Positions 41,810 through 50,932 are shown, numbered from the stretch's first letter. The stretch is DNA of 64,000 nucleotides from an unicellular cyanobacterium SU3 (GCA_002172675.1 NETF01000165.1:36458-100457), one strand, 5' to 3'. Notes: a model not told the origin generated them from the sequence alone. Made by a program: numbers and translations.

Positions 41810-42589
41810 TTACGAAACATTTTGATAGATTTGTTGTTCTCGATTAATAAACACCTCAGCCAAGACTTGATAGGCTTTGCCCCAAGCTGTCATCACTTCT
41901 TCAGTTGCTGCCTCTCCCAACACATCCTTAATAGCCTGTAACAAACATTCTCCCACGATGGGATACTGTTCTGGTAAAACATGGGTTTGTACGTGACGAT
42001 GAGCAATTCTATCGACCATTGCTTTCAAAGATTCTAAATCGTCGATATGGGTAGCATAACTATAAACGGCCGTCGCCAGTTTAGCCGGTTGCGTTCCATT
42101 GGCCTGTGCCGACATATCGAACTGTGCTTTTACTTCCGGATGAGTGTCAAACATAATTTCGTACATCCGAGTCGTAATTTTTTGACCGTGTTGTTTAATA
42201 ACCGGGGCGGTGGATTTAACGATATCAATGGTTTTTTGAGTCACGCCTTTTTTAGGTGGCAGGTGTTCCGATAAAGCTAGAGTAAAAGACAAGTTTTCTT
42301 GTGCTTGCACTGCATGAGGCGCATTGGCCGCCATAAAGATAAAGACTCCTGGGGTCAATGCAATATCTTTTCCTTCTAAATTGAGATTTCCCTTACCTTC
42401 TATTACGGTTATAACCGCATTACGCGTAGAAGTATGTTCGTCAATCTCAGTCCCTGCTGCTAAGCAAAACAAACTATATTGGCTATTGTTATCCTTGAGT
42501 AACACTTTACTGTTGATACCATGGGTAGGATATTCAATTAAATCCTGTAATGTAGCGTTAAAAGAATGGTTATTTGTTGCGACTGTCAT
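41810..42589 (-). CDS. Cupin-globin fusion protein
   Basis: A 259-residue protein. Residues 30-108 form a cupin barrel: LFCLAAGTEIDEHTSTRNAV with E51/H52, VIEGKGNLNLEG and PGVFIFMAANAPHAV with H92. Residues 115-255 form a flavohemoglobin-type globin: Y143, F157 and Q167 (QANGTQ) match the distal-pocket Tyr29, Phe43 and Gln53 of Hmp; H199 (IAHRHV) is the proximal haem ligand, followed by Y209 in PEQYPIVG; the tail AWGKAYQVLAEVFINREQQIY is also Hmp-like. No FAD/NAD reductase domain follows, so an external reductase, or a sensing role, is required. A perfect palindrome lies 28 bases upstream. I know no characterised protein of this build. Confidence 0.85.
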   Translation of the reverse strand: MTVATNNHSFNATLQDLIEYPTHGINSKVLLKDNNSQYSLFCLAAGTEIDEHTSTRNAVITVIEGKGNLNLEGKDIALTPGVFIFMAANAPHAVQAQENLSFTLALSEHLPPKKGVTQKTIDIVKSTAPVIKQHGQKITTRMYEIMFDTHPEVKAQFDMSAQANGTQPAKLATAVYSYATHIDDLESLKAMVDRIAHRHVQTHVLPEQYPIVGECLLQAIKDVLGEAATEEVMTAWGKAYQVLAEVFINREQQIYQNVS

Positions 42590-42616
42590 AATTTTCTCCT
42601 TTGTCTTTTGTTGTTT

Positions 42617-42632
42617 ATCAAGTACACTTGAT
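42617..42632. promoter_or_regulatory. Perfect 7-2-7 palindrome upstream of the cupin-globin gene
   Basis: ATCAAGT, AC, ACTTGAT. It lies in the 54-base gap between the methyltransferase stop and the globin ATG, 28 bases before the start. It resembles inverted FNR/CRP half-sites (TTGAT) and may bind the nearby Crp/Fnr protein. Confidence 0.5.
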
Positions 42633-42643
42633 CTATTTCATCT

Positions 42644-43411
42644 CTACTGACTGATAAAAACGATATAACCGAGATTTTTTCCCTGCTGTTGAAAGCTACG
42701 GCGCATTTGTAGGACTCTACGACGGAGATTCGGTTGAGTTAAAACATTCCAGATAATTTTGACGGTTCTCAATAAACCTTCATCGTTAATCATTTGATTG
42801 AGATTCAGTAATCCCATGTTTCCGGTTTGCTGTTGCTGTATGGTTAAACCTACATCCCGACAAAGGTGTGACCACTCCGAAACCGTTAAAGGATTAACAT
42901 TGACTCGAATTGATTGAGATAAGCTTTTACGAACTTGTTCGGCATTGTCGCGGACAAGCATTTCATGGGAAAGAAACTTCCCCCCTGGTTTGAGACAGTT
43001 TTTAATCCCCGATAATATCTTGGCTTTTCCCACATCCGACTGCATCGTCAGGATAGCTTCAGCTAAGACATAATCAAACTTGTCTGTCATCTCATCTAAG
43101 TGAAAGATGTCTCCTTCAATAATGGTTATTTGGTCTGATAATCCCGCAGCTTTAATATTTTCCCTCGCTTTAGCCACGCTATCTGGATTTTTCTCAATTC
43201 CTACCACCCGAACTTTGTATCTTTTAGCGATTTCAATAGCACTTTCCCCAAAGCTTGCTGCTAACTCCAATACCGTTTCTCCTGGTTGAAAATTCGCCCA
43301 AGTCAATAATTGTTCGGTTGCTGCTTTTCCTCCAGGACGTAATATTTTTTTTCCTGCTGTTGCTAAGACTTGATGACCAGGGACGGTAGCCAAATTAAGT
43401 GTAGTTGTCAT
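42644..43411 (-). CDS. SAM-dependent methyltransferase
   Basis: A 255-residue class I methyltransferase. SAM motif VLELAASFGESAIEIAKRY (residues about 43-61), motif II GIEKNPDSVAKARENIK, then ITIIEGDIFHL and DYVLAEAILTM. The tail is basic (NLRRRVLQMRRSFQQQGKN). It resembles small-molecule or arsenite/quinone-type methyltransferases, but no substrate can be named. Upstream of, and in line with, the cupin-globin gene. Confidence 0.85.
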   Translation of the reverse strand: MTTTLNLATVPGHQVLATAGKKILRPGGKAATEQLLTWANFQPGETVLELAASFGESAIEIAKRYKVRVVGIEKNPDSVAKARENIKAAGLSDQITIIEGDIFHLDEMTDKFDYVLAEAILTMQSDVGKAKILSGIKNCLKPGGKFLSHEMLVRDNAEQVRKSLSQSIRVNVNPLTVSEWSHLCRDVGLTIQQQQTGNMGLLNLNQMINDEGLLRTVKIIWNVLTQPNLRRRVLQMRRSFQQQGKNLGYIVFISQ

Positions 43412-43594
43412 GAGTTTCTCCCAACTCGATACTTTTACTGTGACATCAAATTTTAGTCCTGTCTTTGAGGTAGCTCATGTTTTATGAATATTTTATTTGT
43501 TAAGGCTGCAAAATATTAGTAATAAACCCAAAAGACTCACAACAGCGATTGTAGTAACTTTTACTAAATTCTATCCTTGAAATTTTTTCTGTTG

Positions 43595-44296
43595 TTAACT
43601 AACTAACCATTGATAACCTGCTGTTAATTTTTCTTTAGCGTTTTCTTCGACAATATTTCCATGAGCCATAATGACTCGTTGAAAATCCCAAGCTAGTATT
43701 TTATTTATAGCTTTACGAGTTGTTTCTTTATCTTGTGTAGCAATTTTTTCTAACCACGAAGGTTTAAGTGATCGATTGCTACCAATAATTCTACTGGCTA
43801 ATTGTGTTGTCAAAGGAAAGTTACCACCGAAGTTAAAAGCACTATCCGTAATAATTAAAGTTTTACTATTGGGGTGAAAAAAAACTATCTCATTTATCTT
43901 AACAATTTTGGGCGGAATAAAGCCTTGAAACCCTTGAAAGGGAATGTATTCTAGTTCCCCATTAAAATTAATTGGGTCTTGCTCGAAAGTATATGTAATC
44001 TCTAAATTTGGTTGTTTTGTTTCAATTCCTGGGGGTGCAATGATTTTAGCTTGAGGGTACAGTTGCTGAGAATGTTCTAAATATAAATGATGGAAAAGAT
44101 TGGGAGCAATAATATATTTAACCGTCCCCAAATTATCTAACGCTTGTTTAAGATCGCAATTAATTTTAATAGGAGAAATAAGTAACAAAGAACCATCCGA
44201 TTGCAAAATGACAGTCATTCTCGTTCCAACTTCTAATCCTAAGAATTTTAAAGGTTGTTCGGCAACCCAGATACAACTATCGACTTGTTTCAACAT
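43595..44296 (-). CDS. DUF4336 metallo-beta-lactamase-like protein
   Basis: A 233-residue protein with MBL-fold logic: VKYIIAPNLFHHLYLEHSQQLYPQAKIIAP (residues 58-87), with the H-H-x-x-L-x-H run, then KTLIITDSAFNFGG (about 145-158) and RVIMAHGNIVEENAK near the end with H. It fits my recollection of DUF4336, which lacks the full HxHxDH motif and is of unknown function. Divergent in style from the rest but on the same strand; a 7-bp inverted repeat (44305-44339) precedes it. Confidence 0.75.
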   Translation of the reverse strand: MLKQVDSCIWVAEQPLKFLGLEVGTRMTVILQSDGSLLLISPIKINCDLKQALDNLGTVKYIIAPNLFHHLYLEHSQQLYPQAKIIAPPGIETKQPNLEITYTFEQDPINFNGELEYIPFQGFQGFIPPKIVKINEIVFFHPNSKTLIITDSAFNFGGNFPLTTQLASRIIGSNRSLKPSWLEKIATQDKETTRKAINKILAWDFQRVIMAHGNIVEENAKEKLTAGYQWLVS

Positions 44297-44304
44297 TAGT
44301 GGTT

Positions 44305-44339
44305 ATCTAAGTATGAATTGGATTAAGTTAAGCTTAGAT
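44305..44339. promoter_or_regulatory. Inverted repeat upstream of the DUF4336 gene
   Basis: ATCTAAG (44305-44311) and CTTAGAT (44333-44339), a 7-bp dyad spaced by 21 bases, 9 bases before the start codon on -. Possible site for the AraC-type regulator encoded next to it. Confidence 0.35.
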
Positions 44340-44432
44340 GTCTGGCACTGTATCTGTCTTGTCTATTCTTCTAAAAAATATGCAAATCTTCCAATGAATT
44401 GTCACGATTATGCAAACAGTAATAATTAACAG

Positions 44433-45308
44433 TTACAAATTCCTGTAGGCTTTGGGAGTAATCTTAAAATACTGACGAAACAATCTAGTAAAGTGACTTT
44501 GATTTTGAAACCCTACCTGATAACATATTTCTACAATTGGTAATGACGATCGCTTTAAGAGTATTTTGGCTTGTTCAAGACGACATTTAGTGACGTACTG
44601 ATGGGGTGTTAAACCTATGGATTGTTTGAACAAGCTAGAGAAATAATGAGGGCTAATTTGTACCAAATTAGCTAGTTTGGTTAATGTCAAATCTCCATCT
44701 AAATGAGTATCTATATACTCTAAAGTTTGACTTAATTTGTGGACTGGTAATCCTGCTTTATATTCTTTAATCTTGGGGTTACGAGAACCATAGTAACGCA
44801 TTAAATGTACGGCAAGTGCTGTCGCCATCGAATCTGCATAGGGTTTGCTATCAGAATTTCCTGTTTCCAATTCTGCTTTTAATGCCAATCCTATTTGTTG
44901 AATCAGAGGATCGCGGAGTTTGAAATGCGATCGCAAGGTTATTTGATATGGTATCGTTTCGCAAATTGCGTTAATTAAAGTATCGTGAGGTAACAATAAT
45001 TCTAGTATTGGTACTTGACGATCTATGCTAATTCTAGGCCAAAGTTCCCCTGCAGGAAAAATCACAATATCTCCTGCACTATATTTTTCTTGATGTTGCT
45101 TGCCATCCAGGTTAAAATTTGCCTGACAATCTCCTAAGCAAATAATGATGGAATGATCCCGAAATACGCCTTCAGGTATTTCTCCTGCTGGTTCTAGTTC
45201 GTATACTAAGCCTAAATTATTCCATCCTGCTGTTTCGCTAGATAGGAGACGAAAGTGTTTGATGTTTTCTTCTTCTAAATTAGTTGGGAAGGGATATTCT
45301 GGTGGCAC
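44433..45308 (-). CDS. AraC-family transcription regulator
   Basis: A 291-residue regulator. The N-terminal half (residues 30-150) is a cupin-like sensor (VFRDHSIIICLGDCQANFNLDG, EKYSAGDIVIFPAGELWPRI). The C-terminal two helix-turn-helix units are LTKLANLVQISPHYFSSLFKQSIGLTPHQYVTKCRLEQAK and VEICYQVGFQNQSHFTRLFRQYFKITPKAYRN. It is the only AraC protein here and probably controls the DUF4336, methyltransferase and globin genes. Confidence 0.9.
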   Translation of the reverse strand: MPPEYPFPTNLEEENIKHFRLLSSETAGWNNLGLVYELEPAGEIPEGVFRDHSIIICLGDCQANFNLDGKQHQEKYSAGDIVIFPAGELWPRISIDRQVPILELLLPHDTLINAICETIPYQITLRSHFKLRDPLIQQIGLALKAELETGNSDSKPYADSMATALAVHLMRYYGSRNPKIKEYKAGLPVHKLSQTLEYIDTHLDGDLTLTKLANLVQISPHYFSSLFKQSIGLTPHQYVTKCRLEQAKILLKRSSLPIVEICYQVGFQNQSHFTRLFRQYFKITPKAYRNL

Positions 45309-45577
45309 GAAATTAAATAAATTTCAACAATAATAATAGTTTACAGCCAGTGTCTAGGTCTACCAGAAACTAAATTTCCAACAAAGTCAACTTAGAACTC
45401 AGAGCTTAAAACGACAAATAGTAATCTTCCTTACTACATTTTGCGATCGCTTTACTATAACTGAGTTAAGTTATGAAACGTTAACTTGACCAAGAAGCTA
45501 AAAGTTTTGTAGTTTAATATACAGAAATCTTTTTAAATCTATGAATGAGGTTACTGAAAAGTAACGAGAAAGAAATT

Positions 45578-45841
45578 ATGAGTCTCCAAAAATCAAGTCA
45601 GTCACAATTGACAGTGCAATGGTGTTCGATTCCTCTTAGTCGGACTCAAGGAAGAACAGCGATACCCCAACCCCAGTCAGGTACATGGGTGCAACTATTA
45701 AAACCCGAATCATTAAATGCTCTGTGTCATGAGGAAGCATTGATACTTTGCCAAATATCAAACTGGGAGTGGATCGCTTGGATTCCAGATCATGGTGAAG
45801 CTATGATTAATATTGAGCAATTTTGTTGTCCCACTCGCTAA
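45578..45841 (+). CDS. Small hypothetical protein before the Crp/Fnr gene
   Basis: An 87-residue soluble protein that I do not recognise. From ATG 45578 it reads MSLQKSSQSQLTVQWCSIPL and ends WIAWIPDHGEAMINIEQFCC; rich in Q and W, with cysteines at both ends. In-frame ATG 45545 would add 11 residues. It is 66 bases before the regulator gene and in the same direction, so it may be its co-transcribed partner. The divergent spacer 45309-45577 contains an AAGTTA/TAACTT dyad (45468-45487). Confidence 0.5.
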   Translation: MSLQKSSQSQLTVQWCSIPLSRTQGRTAIPQPQSGTWVQLLKPESLNALCHEEALILCQISNWEWIAWIPDHGEAMINIEQFCCPTR

Positions 45842-45907
45842 AAAAACTTTGATCATTCTAATTTATGGTTTTTTTAGGAGTCTATTTCTAGGACTATTTT
45901 CTAATCA

Positions 45908-46609
45908 ATGTTAGTTAAAGGTTACTCGTCATTAGCTCAATTACAACAACTTTCAATTTTTCAAGATTTAGCGATCGCTCAATTAGAAAGTCTCATTCCC
46001 TGCAGTTACGTCAAAGAATATCAGCAAAATGAAATTGTCATGCACGAAGGCGATCGCATCCCTCCACAACTCCACGGTTTAATTACAGGTAGACTAGAAA
46101 TTAAAAAAACTGCTGATAACGGCAAAGAAACCATAGTGCGTCTTATTCCCCCAGGGGAACTTTTTGCGGCACCCGCCATTTTTGGGAACGGAATTGCCCC
46201 GGCAACGGTAATTTCTCAAGTCGAATCGCAAATATTAACCATTGATCGCCAAGCTTTATTACAAGTCATTTCTCAGTCGCCAGAAATTAGTTTAGGGATA
46301 CTCGAAGTCTTTAATCAACGTCTACAACAACTTCACAATACCGTACATGGATTAATTTCTGAACGCGCAATGGTGCGTTTAGTGAAATTGCTTCAATATT
46401 ATAGCGATCGCGATGGCACTCATTTCGACGAACAAGGCGATCGTTTAAATATTAAACTACCCTATTATCAAATTGCTCGTAGTATTGGCATCACTTATGA
46501 AGAATGCGTACGGTTGTTTAAAAAACTGAAGGGAATCGTAATTTATCAAAGAGGTGGAACTATTATTGTTCGAGATTGGAAAAAATTAGTAGCAGCAAGT
46601 GAGGAATAA
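45908..46609 (+). CDS. Crp/Fnr-family transcription regulator
   Basis: A 233-residue regulator with an N-terminal cyclic-nucleotide/haem-type barrel (residues about 15-130: LSIFQDLAIAQLESLIPCSYVKEYQQNEIVMHEGD, GRLEIKKTADNGKETIVRLIPPGELFA) and a C-terminal winged helix (YYQIARSIGITYEECVRLFKKLKGIV, about 188-215). It lacks the FNR N-terminal cysteine cluster, so it is not an Fe-S oxygen sensor; a NO-sensing DNR-like or a ligand-free Crp are alternatives. Placed next to an AraC and a globin gene, it likely controls that cluster. Confidence 0.88.
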   Translation: MLVKGYSSLAQLQQLSIFQDLAIAQLESLIPCSYVKEYQQNEIVMHEGDRIPPQLHGLITGRLEIKKTADNGKETIVRLIPPGELFAAPAIFGNGIAPATVISQVESQILTIDRQALLQVISQSPEISLGILEVFNQRLQQLHNTVHGLISERAMVRLVKLLQYYSDRDGTHFDEQGDRLNIKLPYYQIARSIGITYEECVRLFKKLKGIVIYQRGGTIIVRDWKKLVAASEE

Positions 46610-46723
46610 TTAATATTAACTTTAACAGGCTAAACTAAGAAGTTATAGGATAGGGCGTTTAGGCTGTCATCTCAGTAAAAATTCATTATCCTAGAGAGAA
46701 CGTTTTCTCACAGCCCTTAACCT

Positions 46724-47920
46724 ATGTTTAAACAAGTACAACCCCAATATTCTGTCAGTTGGATACAAAAAATTTCTGAAATTCCTAAACAGGTTTGGGA
46801 TGAACTTGCAACTCCCTTAAAAACCCCTTTTTTAGAGTGGGAATGGCTCAATAATATTGAAACCTCTAAAAGTGCCATTCCACGGGCAGGATGGCAACCT
46901 TGTCATCTCACACTATGGCGAGATAAACAGTTAATTGGTGCTGCCCCTTTATATATTAAAGGTCATAGTTATGGGGAATTTGTTTTTGATCATCAATGGG
47001 CTGATTTATCCCATCGTTTGGGGATTTCTTATTATCCTAAACTGTTGGGAATGACCCCTTTTACCCCTGCGGTTGGTTATCGTTTTTTAATTGCTCCTAA
47101 TGAAAATGAAGCAGAAATTACAAAGATGATGGTGGCAGCTATTGACCATTTTTGTGATCAAAATAAACTCTCAGGCTGTCATTTTTTATTTGTTGATCCT
47201 CACTGGAAGCCCATCATTGAAAATTGTGGTTTTAGTAGTTGGTTACATCATAGTTATATTTGGTCTAATCCCAATTTTAACACTTTTGATGACTACTTGA
47301 AACAGTTTAATGCTAATCAAAGACGCAATATTAAACGAGAAAGAAAAGCCGTTAATAAAGCTAATTTAACCATGAAAGTGTTAACAGGAGATGATATTCC
47401 TCATCATTTATATCCGATGATTTATCGCTTTTATAATAATACTTGCGAAAAATTTTATTGGGGTAGTAAATATTTAACTCGTAAATTTTTTGAGCAACTT
47501 TATCCTAATTATTCCCATCGTGTTGTCTTAGCTGTTGCTTATACGGATTATGATGATCATAAACCAGTCGGCTTATCTTTTTGTATTAGAAAAGACGATA
47601 ATTTATATGGTCGTTATTGGGGATCATTTGAAGAATATGATTGCCTTCATTTTGAAGCTTGCTATTATCAACCGATAGAATGGGCTATAAAAGAAGGAAT
47701 TAAAATGTTCGATCCTGGTGCCGGCGGAAGACATAAAAGAAGACGGGGTTTCCCTGCGACTCCTAATTATAGTTTACATCGATTTTATGACCAGAAAATG
47801 ACTCAAATTCTTCGTAACTATATTCCGCAAATTAATGCAATGGAACAAGAAGAAATTGAGGCGATTAATCAAGACTTACCCTTTAGCAAACGAGAAATAG
47901 AATTTAAAGATTTATCATAA
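46724..47920 (+). CDS. GNAT/FemAB-like acyltransferase, DUF482
   Basis: A 398-residue protein of the DUF482 peptidogalycan-biosynthesis-like family (GNAT/FemAB fold). Marks: FLEWEWLNNIETSKSAIPRAGWQPCH, LLGMTPFTPAVGYRFLI (residues 107-123), SYIWSNPNFNTFDDYLKQFNANQRRNIKRERKAV and MFDPGAGGRHKRRRGF. It probably adds an amino acid or acyl group to an envelope component. Family function is only predicted. Confidence 0.85.
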   Translation: MFKQVQPQYSVSWIQKISEIPKQVWDELATPLKTPFLEWEWLNNIETSKSAIPRAGWQPCHLTLWRDKQLIGAAPLYIKGHSYGEFVFDHQWADLSHRLGISYYPKLLGMTPFTPAVGYRFLIAPNENEAEITKMMVAAIDHFCDQNKLSGCHFLFVDPHWKPIIENCGFSSWLHHSYIWSNPNFNTFDDYLKQFNANQRRNIKRERKAVNKANLTMKVLTGDDIPHHLYPMIYRFYNNTCEKFYWGSKYLTRKFFEQLYPNYSHRVVLAVAYTDYDDHKPVGLSFCIRKDDNLYGRYWGSFEEYDCLHFEACYYQPIEWAIKEGIKMFDPGAGGRHKRRRGFPATPNYSLHRFYDQKMTQILRNYIPQINAMEQEEIEAINQDLPFSKREIEFKDLS

Positions 47921-47958
47921 AACAGAATAAGTAAAAGAGCCATCTCTACCTCTTTTAC

Positions 47959-48426
47959 TCACCATTTTAGGTAAGGATATTTAGCTAAATTAACATTATA
48001 GTATCTTGTATCATGGCTAACTTCTTCGCCAACCCAGTCGGGAAGATTGATAACTTCACTTTCACTTTTTAATTCAACTTCTGCTATGATTAATCCTTCA
48101 TTTTCTCCTTGAAATTCATCAATTTCCCAAATTAAATTTTCTAGATTTACTGTGTAGCGAACCTTTTCAATTAAAGGGCGATCGCACAAAGTATTTAACA
48201 TGATTTCTGCATCTTCTAAAGGGATAGAATATTCAAATTCATGACGACTAATCCCTTCTGTTTTACTTTTAATCGTCAAATAAGCATCATTCCCTACAAT
48301 TCTAACTCGAATCGTTGTCATTTTATCGGCAGTTGAAATGTAACCTTGTTTATAAACTTTTCCGATTCCTAAAGAACGCCAATCATCATTAATTACTAAG
48401 AATTTACGTTCAATTTCAATAGCCAT
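47959..48426 (-). CDS. CYTH-domain triphosphate tunnel protein
   Basis: A 155-residue CYTH protein (adenylate cyclase/thiamine triphosphatase fold). The signature MAIEIERKFLV is at the N-terminus; tunnel residues are seen in TTIRVRIVGNDAYLTIKSK, YSIPLEDAEIML, WEIDEFQGENEGLIIAEVEL. Most bacterial proteins of this kind hydrolyse inorganic tripolyphosphate or thiamine triphosphate. Start ATG 48426 chosen; a TTG at 48435 is in frame. Confidence 0.9.
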   Translation of the reverse strand: MAIEIERKFLVINDDWRSLGIGKVYKQGYISTADKMTTIRVRIVGNDAYLTIKSKTEGISRHEFEYSIPLEDAEIMLNTLCDRPLIEKVRYTVNLENLIWEIDEFQGENEGLIIAEVELKSESEVINLPDWVGEEVSHDTRYYNVNLAKYPYLKW

Positions 48427-48521
48427 AATTATCAACTCAAAGTAAAGAATATTTATTATTTAATATTATTTGGAGTAATCTAACCTATCATAAAACAAAG
48501 AACGAAATCAATATCATAGCA

Positions 48522-49406
48522 ATGTTGAACAATTTTCAGAAGCTAACAATAACAACCTCAGAAGTCAAAATCAATCTAATTAGAGGAGGAAAGGGATACC
48601 CAATCTTATTATTACATGGTTATCCTCAAACCCATGTTATGTGGCATAAAATTGCCCCACAATTAGCTGAAAACTTTACCGTTATCATACCTGATTTGCG
48701 AGGTTATGGAGACAGCGATAAACCGGCAGGAATAGCTAACCATTATAACTATTCTAAGCGAGTTCTGGCACAAGATCAAATAGAGGTCATGACACAATTA
48801 GGTTATGAAGAATTTTATTTAGTTGGACACGATCGCGGGGGAAGGGTTGCCCATCGTTTAACCTTAGACTATCCCAATAAAGTGAAAAAATTAGCTTTAT
48901 TAGATATTGCACCAACTTATCAAATGTATACGGAAACCGATCAAGAATTTGCTACAGCTTATTATCATTGGTTTTTTCTGATTCAACCTTTTCCATTTCC
49001 TGAAACATTAATTAATCATAATTCTGACTTTTTTCTAATTCATTGTCTACAAAGTTGGAGTAAAAATAAATCACCTTTTAGTTCAGAAGCAATGGAAGAA
49101 TATTTAAGATGTTTTCGTGATCCGCAAACAGTTCACGGAACTTGTGAAGATTATCGTGCATCTGCAACTATTGATTTAGAACATGATCGTAAAGATATGG
49201 ATAAAAAAATAGAATGTCCTCTATTGATTTTATGGGGAAATAAAGGGGTGATTGAAAAGAAATATGATGTAATCGAAAGCTGGAAAAAAAGAGCAATTAA
49301 TGTTCAGGGACAAGCTTTAAATTGCGGACATTTTTTACCTGAAGAATCTCCCGAAAAAACCTATCAATATATTCATGACTTCTTCTCAATTTCAACTAAA
49401 CGATAA
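48522..49406 (+). CDS. Haloacetate-dehalogenase-like alpha/beta hydrolase
   Basis: A 294-residue alpha/beta hydrolase. The oxyanion loop is LLHGYPQTHVMWHKIAP, the nucleophile elbow is GHDRGGRVAHRL with Asp104, not serine, and the C-terminal histidine is in CGHFLPEESPEK. HWFFLIQPFPFPE (residues 149-161) matches the halide-binding His-Trp of fluoroacetate dehalogenases, and the two Arg of GHDRGGR bind the carboxylate. Thus it likely hydrolyses haloacetates or an epoxide. Its 3' end overlaps the convergent glycosyltransferase gene by 34 bases. Confidence 0.85.
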   Translation: MLNNFQKLTITTSEVKINLIRGGKGYPILLLHGYPQTHVMWHKIAPQLAENFTVIIPDLRGYGDSDKPAGIANHYNYSKRVLAQDQIEVMTQLGYEEFYLVGHDRGGRVAHRLTLDYPNKVKKLALLDIAPTYQMYTETDQEFATAYYHWFFLIQPFPFPETLINHNSDFFLIHCLQSWSKNKSPFSSEAMEEYLRCFRDPQTVHGTCEDYRASATIDLEHDRKDMDKKIECPLLILWGNKGVIEKKYDVIESWKKRAINVQGQALNCGHFLPEESPEKTYQYIHDFFSISTKR

Positions 49407-50932
49407 TATTGAACGTTATTAATATCTTTAAAAGAATGAACAAATTTTTCTCTGTAACCTTTTCTTTCTAAAATTTCTCCGTCTTTTCCTAGAGGTATAT
49501 CACTATTACCATCTCCATAAAGAACATAAAGACAGTCAGTATTTAGTGTTTCTAAGTTCTCTAAGTCTTGAATTTTCCATCTTCCCATATCTAACTTACT
49601 TTCCGCAATATCTACCCCAAATTGATGATATTGACTAGGAGGCATCTGGGTAAAAAATGGTATCATGATATAAGCATAAGTTCCATAAACATTGCTACTA
49701 TAAATAATACATTCATTAGGAGTTTGATCAGCATAACTAATGGTTTCTCCTAAAGTCGATAACCAGACATCAGTATGCCAATAGGGATATTCAAATACAT
49801 ATCGCTGAGCGTAAATTACTAAATTAGCGCACATAACAGCAGCCAGCAAAAATGTAATAATCTGTTTCCATATCCCTTTGAAAAAGTCAGTTATTTTAGT
49901 AATAGAATAAGCAGAAATAATGGCAAATAATGGAGTGACGGCTAAAGTTCTAACAGCACTCTCTGGAGAAATAAAAGCAGCAGGAATGGGATATAATATT
50001 AACCACAAATACAATACCCATTTAGAAAATGTTTTTTCTTTGAGTAGGAGTAAGAAACCTAATAAAACTAATGGAATTTGAAAAGAATAAAGTCCAGCCA
50101 CATTATTAATTTTATGACGAGGACTGGGATCACCTTCAAAAAATAAGAAATTGGGACTAAAATAAGAAAAATAATCACTAACAATTTTGTTAAAATCTGT
50201 TTGGATTCCTACCGTATTAGCTCTTGCCATTCCTTCAGGGGATAGTTGATAAATAAGTTGAGGAATAAAGAGAATGGAAAAAGCAACAAAAGCCCAAAAT
50301 GTATAATATCGATGTTTCCAAAGATGTTCCCAATAGATAGCCGCTAATCCTAACAAAAATAAGGGAATAAAAACCCTCGCAGAGTTGTAAGTATAGATAC
50401 TAATAGAAAATGATAGACTTGAAAAAATCAACCATTTAGGGTGCTTAAAACTTTTAAGAAATAAAAATAAACTTAAACACAACAAGCAAGGAAGTAAAAT
50501 GACTCGAAACGTGACACGACTAAAATGAATATGCCAAGGCAATATAGCTAAAAATAAAGCAGATAATAAACCAATTCTTTGATTAAAAATTTCTTTAGCA
50601 AGATGATAAACAATAAAAACTGTTAAAGTTCCAATGACAGCCGAGGTAATTCTTGCTCCAAAAGGGTTGAGTCCAAATATTTTAATAAAAGGAACCATGA
50701 GGTACATATAGAGTCCTTCACGGTAATCATTAGCTGATTTAAAATACCAAGGCAAAAACTCTCCATATTGATCTTTTAAGGTGTGAAGAATCGAATAAGC
50801 ATCGTAAGCATTAGATGCTTCATCAGTAAAAAAACCATTAGGAATGGTTCCTAAAAAGATAACTCTCAAGAGTAAACCAAGGACTAAAATAATAATAAGA
50901 TAGAAATTAGGATATTTTTCGAGTTTTAGCAT
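49373..50932 (-). CDS. Membrane glycosyltransferase, ArnT/PMT type
   Basis: A 519-residue polytopic protein of the GT-C superfamily. The N-terminal loop contains the catalytic-type acidic pair in GFFTDEASNAYDAYSILH (near residue 35); about ten or more hydrophobic helices follow, with a periplasmic C-terminal domain from about residue 380. It would transfer a polyprenyl-linked sugar to lipid or protein at the membrane. Last gene of the minus-strand glycan cluster. Confidence 0.8.
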   Translation of the reverse strand: MLKLEKYPNFYLIIILVLGLLLRVIFLGTIPNGFFTDEASNAYDAYSILHTLKDQYGEFLPWYFKSANDYREGLYMYLMVPFIKIFGLNPFGARITSAVIGTLTVFIVYHLAKEIFNQRIGLLSALFLAILPWHIHFSRVTFRVILLPCLLCLSLFLFLKSFKHPKWLIFSSLSFSISIYTYNSARVFIPLFLLGLAAIYWEHLWKHRYYTFWAFVAFSILFIPQLIYQLSPEGMARANTVGIQTDFNKIVSDYFSYFSPNFLFFEGDPSPRHKINNVAGLYSFQIPLVLLGFLLLLKEKTFSKWVLYLWLILYPIPAAFISPESAVRTLAVTPLFAIISAYSITKITDFFKGIWKQIITFLLAAVMCANLVIYAQRYVFEYPYWHTDVWLSTLGETISYADQTPNECIIYSSNVYGTYAYIMIPFFTQMPPSQYHQFGVDIAESKLDMGRWKIQDLENLETLNTDCLYVLYGDGNSDIPLGKDGEILERKGYREKFVHSFKDINNVQYYRLVEIEKKS

